Positions 1 to 11,267 of a stretch of 64,000 nt of DNA are shown here, piece by piece. This stretch comes from Brugia malayi (taxonomy: Eukaryota; Nematoda; Chromadorea; Rhabditida; Onchocercidae). The notes below the pieces were generated by a model. The model was not told the origin of the DNA. It ran no database searches and saw nothing but the letters and a program-made list of their open reading frames with translations. Positions within the stretch are counted from its first letter, which is position 1; every line of letters begins with the position of its first letter. The stretch spans positions 682,001-746,000 of the forward strand of contig NW_025062284.1 in the NCBI RefSeq assembly GCF_000002995.4. Direction: 5' to 3'. A program made the position numbers and the translations under genes.

Positions 1-95
1 TAGGTAAAACTAAAAATTACTTTTTATTACTTTTTTATAAAATTATTATTTGCTAGGAATTAAATTTAATATTTAAAAAAAATTTTTTTTTTTAG

Positions 96-3000
96 AAAAT
101 TTTGGTAGTCATTATATGAAGGAAGGTGAAGTAGCACCAAAACAATATGTCAATAACAAAAAATTGGAAATTTTTCAAGTAATAAACATATTTTTTTGTT
201 TTTTTTTTTATTTTTAAAATTAATTAATTTTATTAAATAAAAAAAAAAGTTTCAATTTTTGTTATTTACAATTAATTAATTTTATTATCCAATTTAATAT
301 TAAAAAATTTTGAATTAAAATGAAAAAAAAAAAAAGAAAGAAACAATAAGTAATAAATTTTTGAGGAAAAATATTATTAATAAATTTATTTATTTGAAAA
401 TTAAAAAATTTTTCTGATCTTTAAATTTTGTTAATTTCAATTAATATAATCTATTTTTATATGTTATAGAAGAAAACAAAAAAAAGAAAGAATGAAATAT
501 TAAAATATTTTTTCTGAAAAACATCTAAGTTAAATTATCGCAATATGCTTCTTATTTTTGTTTATCTAAGCTATTTTCTTTTTTTTTTTTTTTTTTTCTA
601 AAATGGATATTTTATAAGTTAGAATTATAAGTTTATAAGTTACAAGTTAGAGTTATAAGTTTATAAGTTACAAGTTAGAGTTATAAGTTTATAAGTTACA
701 AGTTAGAGTTATAAGTTTATAAGTTACAAGTTAGAGTTATAAGTTTATAAGTTATAAGTTAGGAAAAATTTATTTATCAATTTCTTATTTTACTTACATT
801 GTATTACTTATAATTAAGTTAATTTTAAGTAATACTATTTAATTTTAACTTATAACTTATAAACTTATAACTCTAACTTATAACTTATAAACTTTATTTA
901 AGTAATTATATTACATATTTATTTACTTAAAAAAAATTTTAGAATGTGACAAGGACATTTATTATTTATAAGTTTATAAGTTAGAATAAATTTATTTATC
1001 AATTTCTTATTGTACTTACATTGTATTATTTTATAAGTTAGGGTTATAAGTTTATTAGTTATAAGTTAGAGTTGCAAGTTTATAAGTTATAAGTTAAAGT
1101 TATAAGTTTATAAGTTAGAACAAATTTATTTATCAATTTCTTATTGTACTTACATTGTATCATTTATAATTAAGTTAATTTTAAGTGATACTAGTAATAC
1201 TATTTAAGTAATTATATTACATATTTATTTACTTAAAAAACAATTTTAGAATGTGACAAGGACATTTATTATTTATAAGTTTATAAGTTAAAATAAATTT
1301 ATTTATCAATTTCTTATTGTACTTACATTATATAATTTATGATTAAGTTAATTTTAAGTAATACTATAAGTGGTATAAATATTTGTTTGTTTATTTAAAA
1401 AAACAAATTTTAGGATGTGACAACAACATTTTTTGTCGTTATGGCAATTTATTTTCCAAGTGTTACTGGTATTATGACAGGTGCAAATATGAGTGGTTGG
1501 TATATTATTTATTATTGTTTATTGTTTATTAAATCATTTGTTTATTAACAAAATAGTTTACTGTTTTTTTTCTTAAGTGAAAATATTTATTTAAATATTG
1601 TTTTCTTTTTTTTTTTTTAAATTAATATTTATTAAAATTTTTTTAATTTAAATTAATAGCATTTTGTTGTTTGAAATTATTTATTTAAATTAATAAATTA
1701 ATTATTTTGATTAATTAGGCAAATTTCTAGGGAATTCTTATTGAACATTTTAAAATTAATATTGTATTAGTAAAAAGTTTAAATAATATTCATTAATTAA
1801 TGATAAGAAATACTAACGCCATTTAAACTATAAAATTTGAATTGTCATACTTATTTATTTATTTATTTTTTGTTTATTTATTTATTTATTTTTTTTTTTT
1901 TTGCAGGTGATTTAAAAGATCCACAAAAAAGTATACCTCAGGGAACAATTGCTGCACAATTAACAACATCAACAATATACTTTTTCCTTATCTTAGCTTT
2001 TGGTTCAACAATTTCAGGTAAACAAAATTTTATTTTATCAATTTCAGTATTATCAATTTCATTTAGCTTTTTTTTTTTTTTAATTTCTTAAAATACTATA
2101 TTTTATAATTTTATTTTATCAATTTCATTTAGCTTTTTCAATTTTAATATTATCAATTCCGATATTATCAATTTCAATATTATCAATTTTTTTTATCAAT
2201 TTCAATATTATCAATTTTAATATTATCAATTTCAGTATTATCAATTTCATTTAGCATTTTAATATTATCAATTTCAATATTATCAATTTCATTTAGCTTT
2301 TCATTTTAATATTATCAATTCCGATATTATCAATTTCAATATTATCAATTTTTTTTATCAATTTCAATATTATCAATTTTTTTATCAATTTTAATATTAT
2401 CAATTTCAGTATTATCAATTTCAATATTATCAATTTTTTTATCAATTTTAATATTATCAATTTCAGTATTATCAATTTCAACATTATCAATTTCATTTAG
2501 CTTTTTCAATTTCAATATTATCAATTTTTTTATCAATTTCAATATTATCAATTTTTTTATCAATTTCAATATTATCAATTTCAGTATTATCAATTTCAAC
2601 ATTATCAATTTCATTTAGCTTTTTTTTTTAATTTCTTAAAATATTACATTTTTATAATTTTATTTTATCAAATTTTAATCTCATTTTATTTTTTTTACAT
2701 TTATATATTTAATATCTCATTAATGATTTTATTTTTGTTTTTAATTTTCTTACAAATTATATTTTAATAAATTTTATTTTCTTTCAACAAATTTCTAGGC
2801 CCAGTTTTACGTGACAAATATGGCCAAAGTATGATTGGTTCTGGCATGATAGTAGCTGAATTAGCTTGGCCATCATCATGGATTATTATGATTGGTGCAT
2901 TTACATCATGTTTTGGTGCTGCACTACAATGTCTTTGCAGTAATTTATTTCATTTTATAACAATGATAAATAAAATTAATTAATAATTTCTAAAATTTTA

Positions 3001-6000
3001 TTTACAAAATAAAAACCAAAAAAAAAAAAAATGTTTGTAAAATTTTGTTATTTATAGGTGCTTTGATATTTAGTAAAATTTGATTTAATATTTAGCAAAA
3101 TTTGATTCCATATTCAGTACAATTTGATATTTAGTAAAATTTGATTTAATATTTAGTAAAATTTGATTTAATCTTTACTAAAATTTGATATTTACTAAAA
3201 TTTGATTTAATATTTTGTAAAATTTCAATTTAATATTTTGCAAAATTTTAATTTGATAATTAGTAAAATTTGATTTGATATTTAGTAAAATTTTAATTTG
3301 ATATTTAATAAAACTTGATTTGATATTTAGTAAAATTCGATTTAATCTTTGGCAAAATTTGATTCCATATTCAGTACAATTTGATATTTAGTAAAATTCG
3401 ATTTAATCTTTAGCAAAATTTGATTCTATATTCAGTACAATTTGATATTTAGTAAAATTTGATTTAATCTTTACTAAAATTTGATATTTAATAAAATTTG
3501 ATTTAATATTTAGTAAAATTCGATTTAATATTTAGTAAAATTTAGTTTGATATTTAATAAAACTTGATTTGATATTTAGTAAAATTTGTTATTTAGTAAA
3601 ATTCGATTTAATATTTAGTAAAATTTGACCTGATATTTATTCAAATTTGATTTAATCTTTACTAAAATTTGATATTTAATAAAATTTGATTTAATATTTA
3701 GTAAAATTTGTTATTTATAGGTGCTCCACGTTTATTACAATCAATAGCAAAAGATGATGTTTTACCATTTTTGCGATCATTTCAAGTGCTAACACAATGG
3801 AATGAACCATTTCGATGGTATGTAAATAAAAAAAAAAAAACTTTTAGCTAAAAAAAAAAGCAAAAAATTATCATATCTTATCAGTTACAATGATATATAA
3901 TATCACCATGATTATTAAATAGAAAAATTTTTAAATAATTAAATTGAATTAATCGATATATTATCATATTTTATCAGTTATAATGATATATAATACTATC
4001 ATAGTTACTAAATAGAAAATTTTAAATAATTAATTTGAATTGATTGACATATTAATTATCATATCTTATCAGTTACAATGATATACAATATTACCATGAT
4101 TATTAAATAGAAAAATTTTTAAATAATTAAATTGAATTAATCGATATATTATTATATCTTATCAGTTATAATGATATATAATACTATCATAGTTACTAAA
4201 TAGAAAATTTTAAATAATTAATTTGAATTGATTGACATATTAATTATCATATCTTATCAGTTACAATGATATATAATATTACCATGATTATTAAATAGAA
4301 AAATTTTTAAATAATTAATTTGAATTAATCGATATATTATTATATCTTATCAGTTATAATGATATATAATACTATCATAGTTATTAAATAGAAAATTTTA
4401 AATAATTAATTTGAATTAATTGACATATTAATTATCATATCTTATCAGTTATAATGATATATAATACTATCATAATTATTAAATAGAAAATTTCAAATAA
4501 TTAATTTGAATTGATTGACATATTAATTATCATATCTTATCAGTTATAATGATATATAATACTATCATAGTTATTAAATAGAAAATTTTAAATAATTAAT
4601 TTGAATTGACTGACATATTAATTATCACATCTTATCAGTTACAGTGATATATAATATTACCATAATTATTAAACAGAAAATTTCAAATAATTAATTTGAA
4701 TTAATTGACATATTAATTACTATATCTTATCAGCTACAATAATACATAATATTGTCAATAATTATTAAGTAGAAAATTTTTGAAGTAATTAATTTGAATT
4801 AATTGAATAAATATACTTTTTGCAGTTTAATTTTAACAGTGTTAATAGCAGAATTGATCATATTAGTGGCGGCATTAGATCGAATTGCGCCAATTGTTGA
4901 TTTTTTCTTTTTAATGTGTTATGCATTCATTAATCTTGCATGCTTTTTGCATTCCATTCTTGGTGCACCAAATTGGCGACCTCGTTTCAAATGCTATCAT
5001 TGGTAAAATTTCATAAAAATTTGTTAAAAAAAAAAAAAAAAAAAAATTTATAAATTATAAAAAATATTTGTTTATTTATAAAAATCTATTCATTAATTAA
5101 TGAAGAGAAATTATTCTAACATTTGGTATACATTTTAATATTTACAATAAAAAAAAATTTTTTTTTTTTAAATTTAAAATTTAAAAAAAAAAAAAAAAAA
5201 AAAACGAACTTATTTTTTTAGGACATTATCATTACTTGGAACATTATTATGCTTATTTATAATGTTTTCAACTCATTGGATTTATGCTCTGATTGTCACA
5301 TTACTTTGTGGTATGATCTATAAGTATGTGTCATGGAAAGGGTATAATTTTTATAAATTAAATAAAAGTTTAAAATCAAATTTGGAGAGAAAAAAAAAAA
5401 GAAAGAAAGAAAGAAAGAAGCTAATAACATTTAGAAAATTATCATCATATCAGTGCTGAACATTAATTTTATGCACAAATTTTGTTTAAAATACTTTTTT
5501 AAATTAGTAAAAAGTTATTTTCTAAAGCAAAAATAATGATTGCTTAGTTTAAAAAAGTAGTAATTTCACTTTTTTTTCATTATAATTTTAAGTTTTAAAT
5601 TTATGCAAAAATGTATTCATATTATATGGATAGCATTATTAAATTAATGATAACGAATATCATCTTATTTACAATTTAATTTTCAGTGATAAGAAAGAAT
5701 GGGGTGATGGTATGACAGGACTTATACTTAGTACAGCTCAATTTTCACTTTCAAAATTAGATGATAAACAACCACATCCAAAAAATTGGCGACCACAATT
5801 ACTGTTAATTGCAAATTTACCGCTAGCTGAAAATTGGCGACAAAATGAAACCACCCGAAAATTACTTAGTCTTGCAAGTCAACTTAAAAAAGGTCGTGGT
5901 TTAACTGTTGCTGTAGCATTGCATAAAGGTCAATCTACTAATAAAAATGCTAAGGTAATAATAATTCAACTTTTTATTTTATTTTATTTTTTTTATTTTT

Positions 6001-8510
6001 TTCAATTAATTATAAATTTTATTGTTAAAATAAAATTGATAATAAAAAAGTTTGGATAATTCATTTAAGTGATAGAAAATATTTCGAGCATTTATTTTAA
6101 TTGTTCTAACTAAGAAAGAAAATGAAATCAAATTACATGAATGAATTTGCTAAAAAATAAACTCATTTTTTTTTTTTTAGTTTGAAAAATAAATTTATCA
6201 AAATTAAATTTATTGGATAGCTTAAAATGAATGATTAAATAATAAATAATTTTATCAAATTATTATCAGTTATGATAATAATAGAGAGAGGAGGTTTTTT
6301 TTTTTTTTTGCTTTTTTCTTTTCGAGATAATTAAATCAATGAAAAACTCTAATCAAAAATGGGTGACAATAAATATGACAATGTGACAAATGACATTTCT
6401 GATACTATAATAATAATAATAGATAATTGCGGCACAAATGAAAAAAGAGCTACTGGAAGAGATGACAAATGCAAAAGTTCATGGCTTCTGCTCATCACTT
6501 ATATATGAAGCGGATCAATTGGAAGGTACATTATCAACTCTTATACAAAGTTGTGGTATTGGACCATTACGTCCAAATACTTTGCTAATTCCGTATCCGG
6601 AAGAATTGCATGCGGAAAGTGTTTATTGGCATTTCTTACGTATGTTACCATTTTCTTATTTTATAAACAATTTAAAAAAAAAAAAAAAAAACATTTATAA
6701 ATTATGAAGTTGAAAAATACATTCTTAGTCTAAAAAAAAAAAAAAAAAAAAATTAAACTTTAATTTTGAAAAGTTTAATTTTTAAATTATAGATCGTCTT
6801 CAACATGGTGCAATGCAAGATATGTGCTTACTTGTATTAAAAGGTATTCCATATTTTCCGGAAAATGAATACAGAATGGCTGGAAATATTGACATGTGGT
6901 GGATCCTTCATGATGGTGGCTTATTACTTCTTATTTCATTTTTACTCAAACAACATAAGGTATTAATTGCTTACCTGATTTTTATCATAAAAAATCATTC
7001 TTGAATTAACTCTCGATTTATTTCAATTATAAAAGAAAAAATTCATAATATAGTCGTCTAGTTGTAGACAAATAATACTTTTATACTACTATCATCATTT
7101 TCAGGTTTGGCGCAATTGTCACCTAAGAATATTTGTTGTTGTTGGACATGATGATAATAAATCACAATTACGACATGACATGGAGAAATTTTTATACGAA
7201 ATGCGCATCAATGCTAATTTATATGCATGTTTTTAATTTATCAAATTTTTTTTTTTTTTTTTTTTGTAAATATTGCAAAATAGAATTGATTCAATGTCAA
7301 ATATTTATCTGATTAAAAGTTAATTAGATGAAAATTAAAAAAAAAAAAAAAAAAGAAAAGAAAAATGAATAAAATTGAATAAATAGAAGAAATGAAGAGG
7401 AGAAAAAATTTTTTTATTTCATCACATAATAAACTATTTAAATAATTTCTTACTTAATGATAACATTAATTAGAATAAGTTATTACTCATTCAGTTAATT
7501 TATTCGTTTAATAAAATTATAACCTATTTGTTTACTTTTTCTTTTTATAAACAAATTTCAAAAAAACTTTTCATTCTTTAGAAATAATTGCAATAAATTT
7601 CAGAAGAGGAAAAAAAAAATTTTTTTTTTTTAAACTATTTTGTAAATTCATTTATTTTACAATTATTTTCTTTAGCTAGAAGAATTTGCAACTCCAGATA
7701 TATCAGCATATGAAATACAACGATCACTACAAAATGATACATCAAGTTTGTCGAGAAAGAAACGTTGTTCAATGGTATTATATTGCTTATCCTAGAAATT
7801 TTTAAAATAATTTCATTCTGATTTTTCATCTCAACAAAAAAAAAAAAATTTTTAAAATAATTTCATTCTGATTTGCTGGTAACGAAAATATATTAGAATA
7901 GAATACATCTAAATGTGTTTATATTGAAAATTTTAATTTATTCAAGCAAACTGTGCCATAAATTGAACAGCTAATATTCGTTCACAGATTATAAATAATT
8001 TGATAATTGATTTTATGCTACCTATCAAAAATTTACAAATTTCGTATTTAGGATTATAATAATACTCAAATAAGGTATGCTATGAAAAAAATTTAAATAA
8101 AATTATTTTTGCTTTATTAAAATAAATTTTTGTTAAGCGAATATTTATTTCTATTTCTCTATCTCTCTATCTAATTAAAACTAATATTGTATTTTTCATC
8201 AGTTAAATTTTTAATTAATATTTATCGCTTTTATTTTTGCTCTATGATCATTAATTAATTAAATCAATATGATGCACCAGGTGATAACATTAAATCATTA
8301 GAATAAAATACAGCAAAAATAGAAAGAAAAAAAAAAAAAAGAATGAAAGAATTAAAATTATTACATTTCTAGGTTCAAGTTATTCTTGATCAAAATCGAA
8401 AACAACGCGAAAATGAGAAACAAAGTAAATTAATTTTAATTATTGATTTTATTGTCATTTGAAATCTTGCTATGTTTTCTCATTAAAAATACCTTTTTTC
8501 TTGAATTCAG

Positions 8511-8542
<32 letters not shown>

Positions 8543-9507
8543 CAATGTTCTCTTTCTTATTTTGTAGACAATGAATTTAAAGTTCTTTGTCAAACTATTC
8601 AAATGGAATCAGAAACCAAAAGAAATGAACAAACGGCAGATAATTTCGAAAGTAATTCGTATCCGACAAATCTTCCACAGCTCAATCCATTTCGAATGTT
8701 TGTTTTTTTTTTTTTTTTTTCATTTTCTTTTTATTGTTCCTAAAAAAGAAATGATTTCCTATTGAAATTTCATTTCTCCTATAAAAAAAAAAAAAAAAAG
8801 AAAAGAAGAGAGAACAAAGAAATTTCATGAATGTTTTCAATTTTAATTTCCTCTACGATAGTAGTTTAAGTGATTCTATACTAATAGTTTCATAGTTTCA
8901 ACTTTCAACTTTTTGAAACATCAACTTTCGAGCTTTAATACATTTTTGTTTTTTCAGCGTACATTCAAATAATGATCTAGAAAATGACAAATGTGGAGGA
9001 AAGTTTAAATGTGAGAGGAAGTTTACATTCAGTTCATTTGAATCAGAAGTAAGCAACACTATCAATCGAGAAGTATTAATTAAGTCATCCGATCAACTAA
9101 AGGAACATCTACCAAATGAGGTTTTTTTCTTTTTTTGAAAACTTTTCATGTTGAAGCACTTTTTTTTTTTTTTCTCCTTGGAATTATTTAAAACATCATG
9201 AAAATTTAATTAATTCAATAATTAAAAATATAATTACACTCACAAATGCTCAGATTTTTATAAATCAATCGTATCATTCAACTTTTAGCGTGTAATACGT
9301 GAAGTTCATTCGGCTGTACGTTTGAATGGAAAAATATTCGAGAAGTCTAATGCAAGTGCTCTGGTAGTACTAAATCTTCCAGAACCACCAAAAAAAGAAT
9401 CTGCTCTTCCCAATTATATGGAATATTTAAATGTGCTAACGCATAACCTACGACGAGTTCTTTTGGTCCGAGGTAGTGGTTCCGAAGTAATCACCAAATA
9501 TTCGTAA
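96..9507 (+). CDS. kcc: K-Cl cotransporter (SLC12A4-7 family), 5'-truncated by window edge
   Basis: Electroneutral K+/Cl- symporter of the plasma membrane. Exons read from the sequence: 96-178, 1414-1495, 1907-2017, 2799-2939, 3721-3817, 4826-5002, 5222-5341, 5687-5954, 6423-6639, 6793-6959, 7105-7224, 7676-7774, 8373-8424, 8568-8697, 8958-9120, 9289-9507 (stop TAA). Phases are continuous and give 747 residues, roughly the C-terminal two thirds of a usual KCC of about 1,100. Visible family blocks in order: [123 protein letters not shown] and the terminal [14 protein letters not shown]. Transmembrane segments are in the first half, the cytoplasmic regulatory domain in the second. Exon 7105-7224 appears to use a GC donor. 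The regulatory insert (exons 8373-9120) is shorter than vertebrate KCCs as I remember them, and the conserved HTAVKLN phosphosite reads HSAVRLN. Introns carry several tandem arrays. Which KCC paralogue this is cannot be decided. Confidence 0.95.
615..1330. repeat. Intronic tandem repeats with copied exon edge (K-Cl cotransporter)
   Basis: The intron before exon 1414-1495 holds about four copies of a 28-bp unit (core ATAAGTTTATAAGTTACAAG) near 615-755, then larger copies that include the pyrimidine tract and the first about 18 bases of the next exon, at 943 and 1250. Confidence 0.85.
2093..2630. repeat. Minisatellite, about 12-bp unit, intronic
   Basis: Many imperfect repeats of ATATTATCAATTT with TTTCATTTAGC interruptions fill the intron before exon 2799-2939. 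Open frames across it on the minus strand encode only periodic Leu/Ile/Lys and are not genes. Confidence 0.9.
3058..3715. repeat. Minisatellite (TTTAGTAAAATTTGAT-type), intronic
   Basis: Degenerate units of 15-23 bp built on AGTAAAATTTGATTTAATAT. The array is bounded on both sides by the same acceptor-like sequence, TTATTTATAGGTGCT. Confidence 0.9.
3865..4815. repeat. Tandem array, about 95-bp unit, about 10 copies, intronic
   Basis: Each unit carries ATCTTATCAGTTA, AATGATATATAATA and ATTAAATAGAAAATTT. It fills the intron between exons 3721-3817 and 4826-5002. Copies alternate between two variants, so a two-unit higher-order repeat is likely. Confidence 0.9.
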
Positions 9508-11265
9508 TTTCGTTGTATAAATCTTTATACACGCTTCGTTATATTATAAAGAATTACAAAATTCAAATTGTTGATTTATGAAATTATTTTGCAATATTAA
9601 TTTTTTTTTTTTGAAATATTTGAAACAAAGAAGAGTGACATTAAAATTCCAATAATTCGATGCGATAAACTATTTTATCTTTGAAAATATTACAACTGTA
9701 AATGATGAAGTGTCTGAGAAAATTAAAAAAAAAGAAAGTTTACTTATTAATCGAAATTTATTCTTCTATGGTACTTCGCTTTTTTTTTCCTCATCTGAAT
9801 GCAAATACAGTTAATATTGGATGACATCGACAATGTCGCTCTGAAAAAGAAATCAAAGTAGTTCGTTGCTTCAAAAATTTCAACTATTTTAAATTTCGAA
9901 ATTTCAAGTATCAAGATCTTTTTTTTTTAAAACAACTTTCATGTTCAAACAATATTATCAACTACTAATACTTTAGAGTAGTAACCATCAGTTGTTTTAG
10001 AATTATACTGAAGATGTCAATAATACGATAATTAGTCAAAAAACAAACACAATTCCTTACAGCATATTGTGATGACACACAAATTGTCATAATTTTATTG
10101 GTTAAGTAATTAAACTTATTTTAAGTAAATTAAATAAAAAGAAGTTATTTGCAAGATTTCAAAAACTTCATATTTCTTTGAATTTAAAGAAAAGGAGAGC
10201 AGAATTCTCTGCATGATTCCCAGAAAAGAGTGACAATCACAATTTGTTATACGACATTACCGCCATTCATCACACAATTTCCCATCATTACATTTCATTG
10301 TTTGTAGCATACGATGAAAATGCTACACTGTAATTTCCTATGCAACAGACAAGGGTAGGAAATATAATGGTTTTTGGAGAGAGGTTGTTGTACGGTAGAA
10401 TGTTGTACAATAGAATACAATATTTTGAGAGAATTTAGGGGTTGCTAAGATTTACGAAACAGTGTACAGTTAGCGGATAATTAGAGAATACTAGAGAACA
10501 TGAAGGTAGTATATGACTCTAATTGAGAAGATGAAAAGATTGAGAGAGTGTTAGAAAGTCAACGGTGATTGATTATAACAGTGATTGAGAGTAATCTGAT
10601 TACAGGTTTGTAGGAATAAATATAAATTAGTTAAATTAATGTATTTTTCTTCTTTTGGGAATAATTTTTAAAAAATTCTAAGTAAATATATGAAGAAATG
10701 CTATAAAGTTTTTATCCCTGTAATTAGTAAATAATATTTGATTCTGCTTGCTTTTATTTATGGATCGGATTATTTATGGATTGTAAGATTTCTATTTAAA
10801 TGATTTTGATTAGGATAAATAAAATATTTGTATAAATAGCATTTGAGAAAGTTGGAAATGGAATAAATTAAAAGTTATTTATGTTATTACTTGACTAATT
10901 CCATCAATTCTTTGTGAGATAATATTAAGAAAAATGTTGGGGTAGTTTGCTATCAGAACAACTTATAAATTTAAGTTAAGAAGTTAAAGAATCTCGAAAG
11001 AGTAGTTTATAAATTTAATTTAATGAAACGAATTTCAAAACTGTTTAATACTTCTTTTTAATTAAGACTGTTCAATATAGCTTATAATAGCTTAATGAAA
11101 AAATTTTTTTTCTGTTTTATATTGTTTTCTACATTAACATTTGTCGCTACCGTCATGGTAAGAGATTGTACTACACTTTCATAATTTCACATCATAATGT
11201 AATATGCTATTCTAATTTGATGTGAATTTTGTTGATATTATGAATTTTTTTTTTTTTTTTTGCAG
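9508..11265. other. Intergenic, K-Cl cotransporter to FOXRED1-like gene
   Basis: About 1.76 kb of mixed-composition sequence with few long homopolymers and no tandem array. I see no convincing ORF. A short ATG frame at 11095 beginning MKKFFFCFILFS is the only coding-like feature. It should contain the promoter of the downstream gene(s). Confidence 0.6.
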
Positions 11266-11267
11266 AA
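11264..11267 (+). promoter_or_regulatory. Probable spliced-leader acceptor of FOXRED1-like gene
   Basis: A T-rich run ending TTTGCAG places AG at 11264-11265, two bases before the ATG at 11268. This spacing is typical of nematode SL trans-splicing. An ordinary 5'-UTR intron (donor ATG|GTAAGA at 11158) is the alternative. Confidence 0.5.

Noticed and set aside
2293..2614. Minus-strand ORFs of periodic Leu/Ile/Lys
   Set aside because: Translation of a 12-bp intronic minisatellite inside a gene on the other strand.
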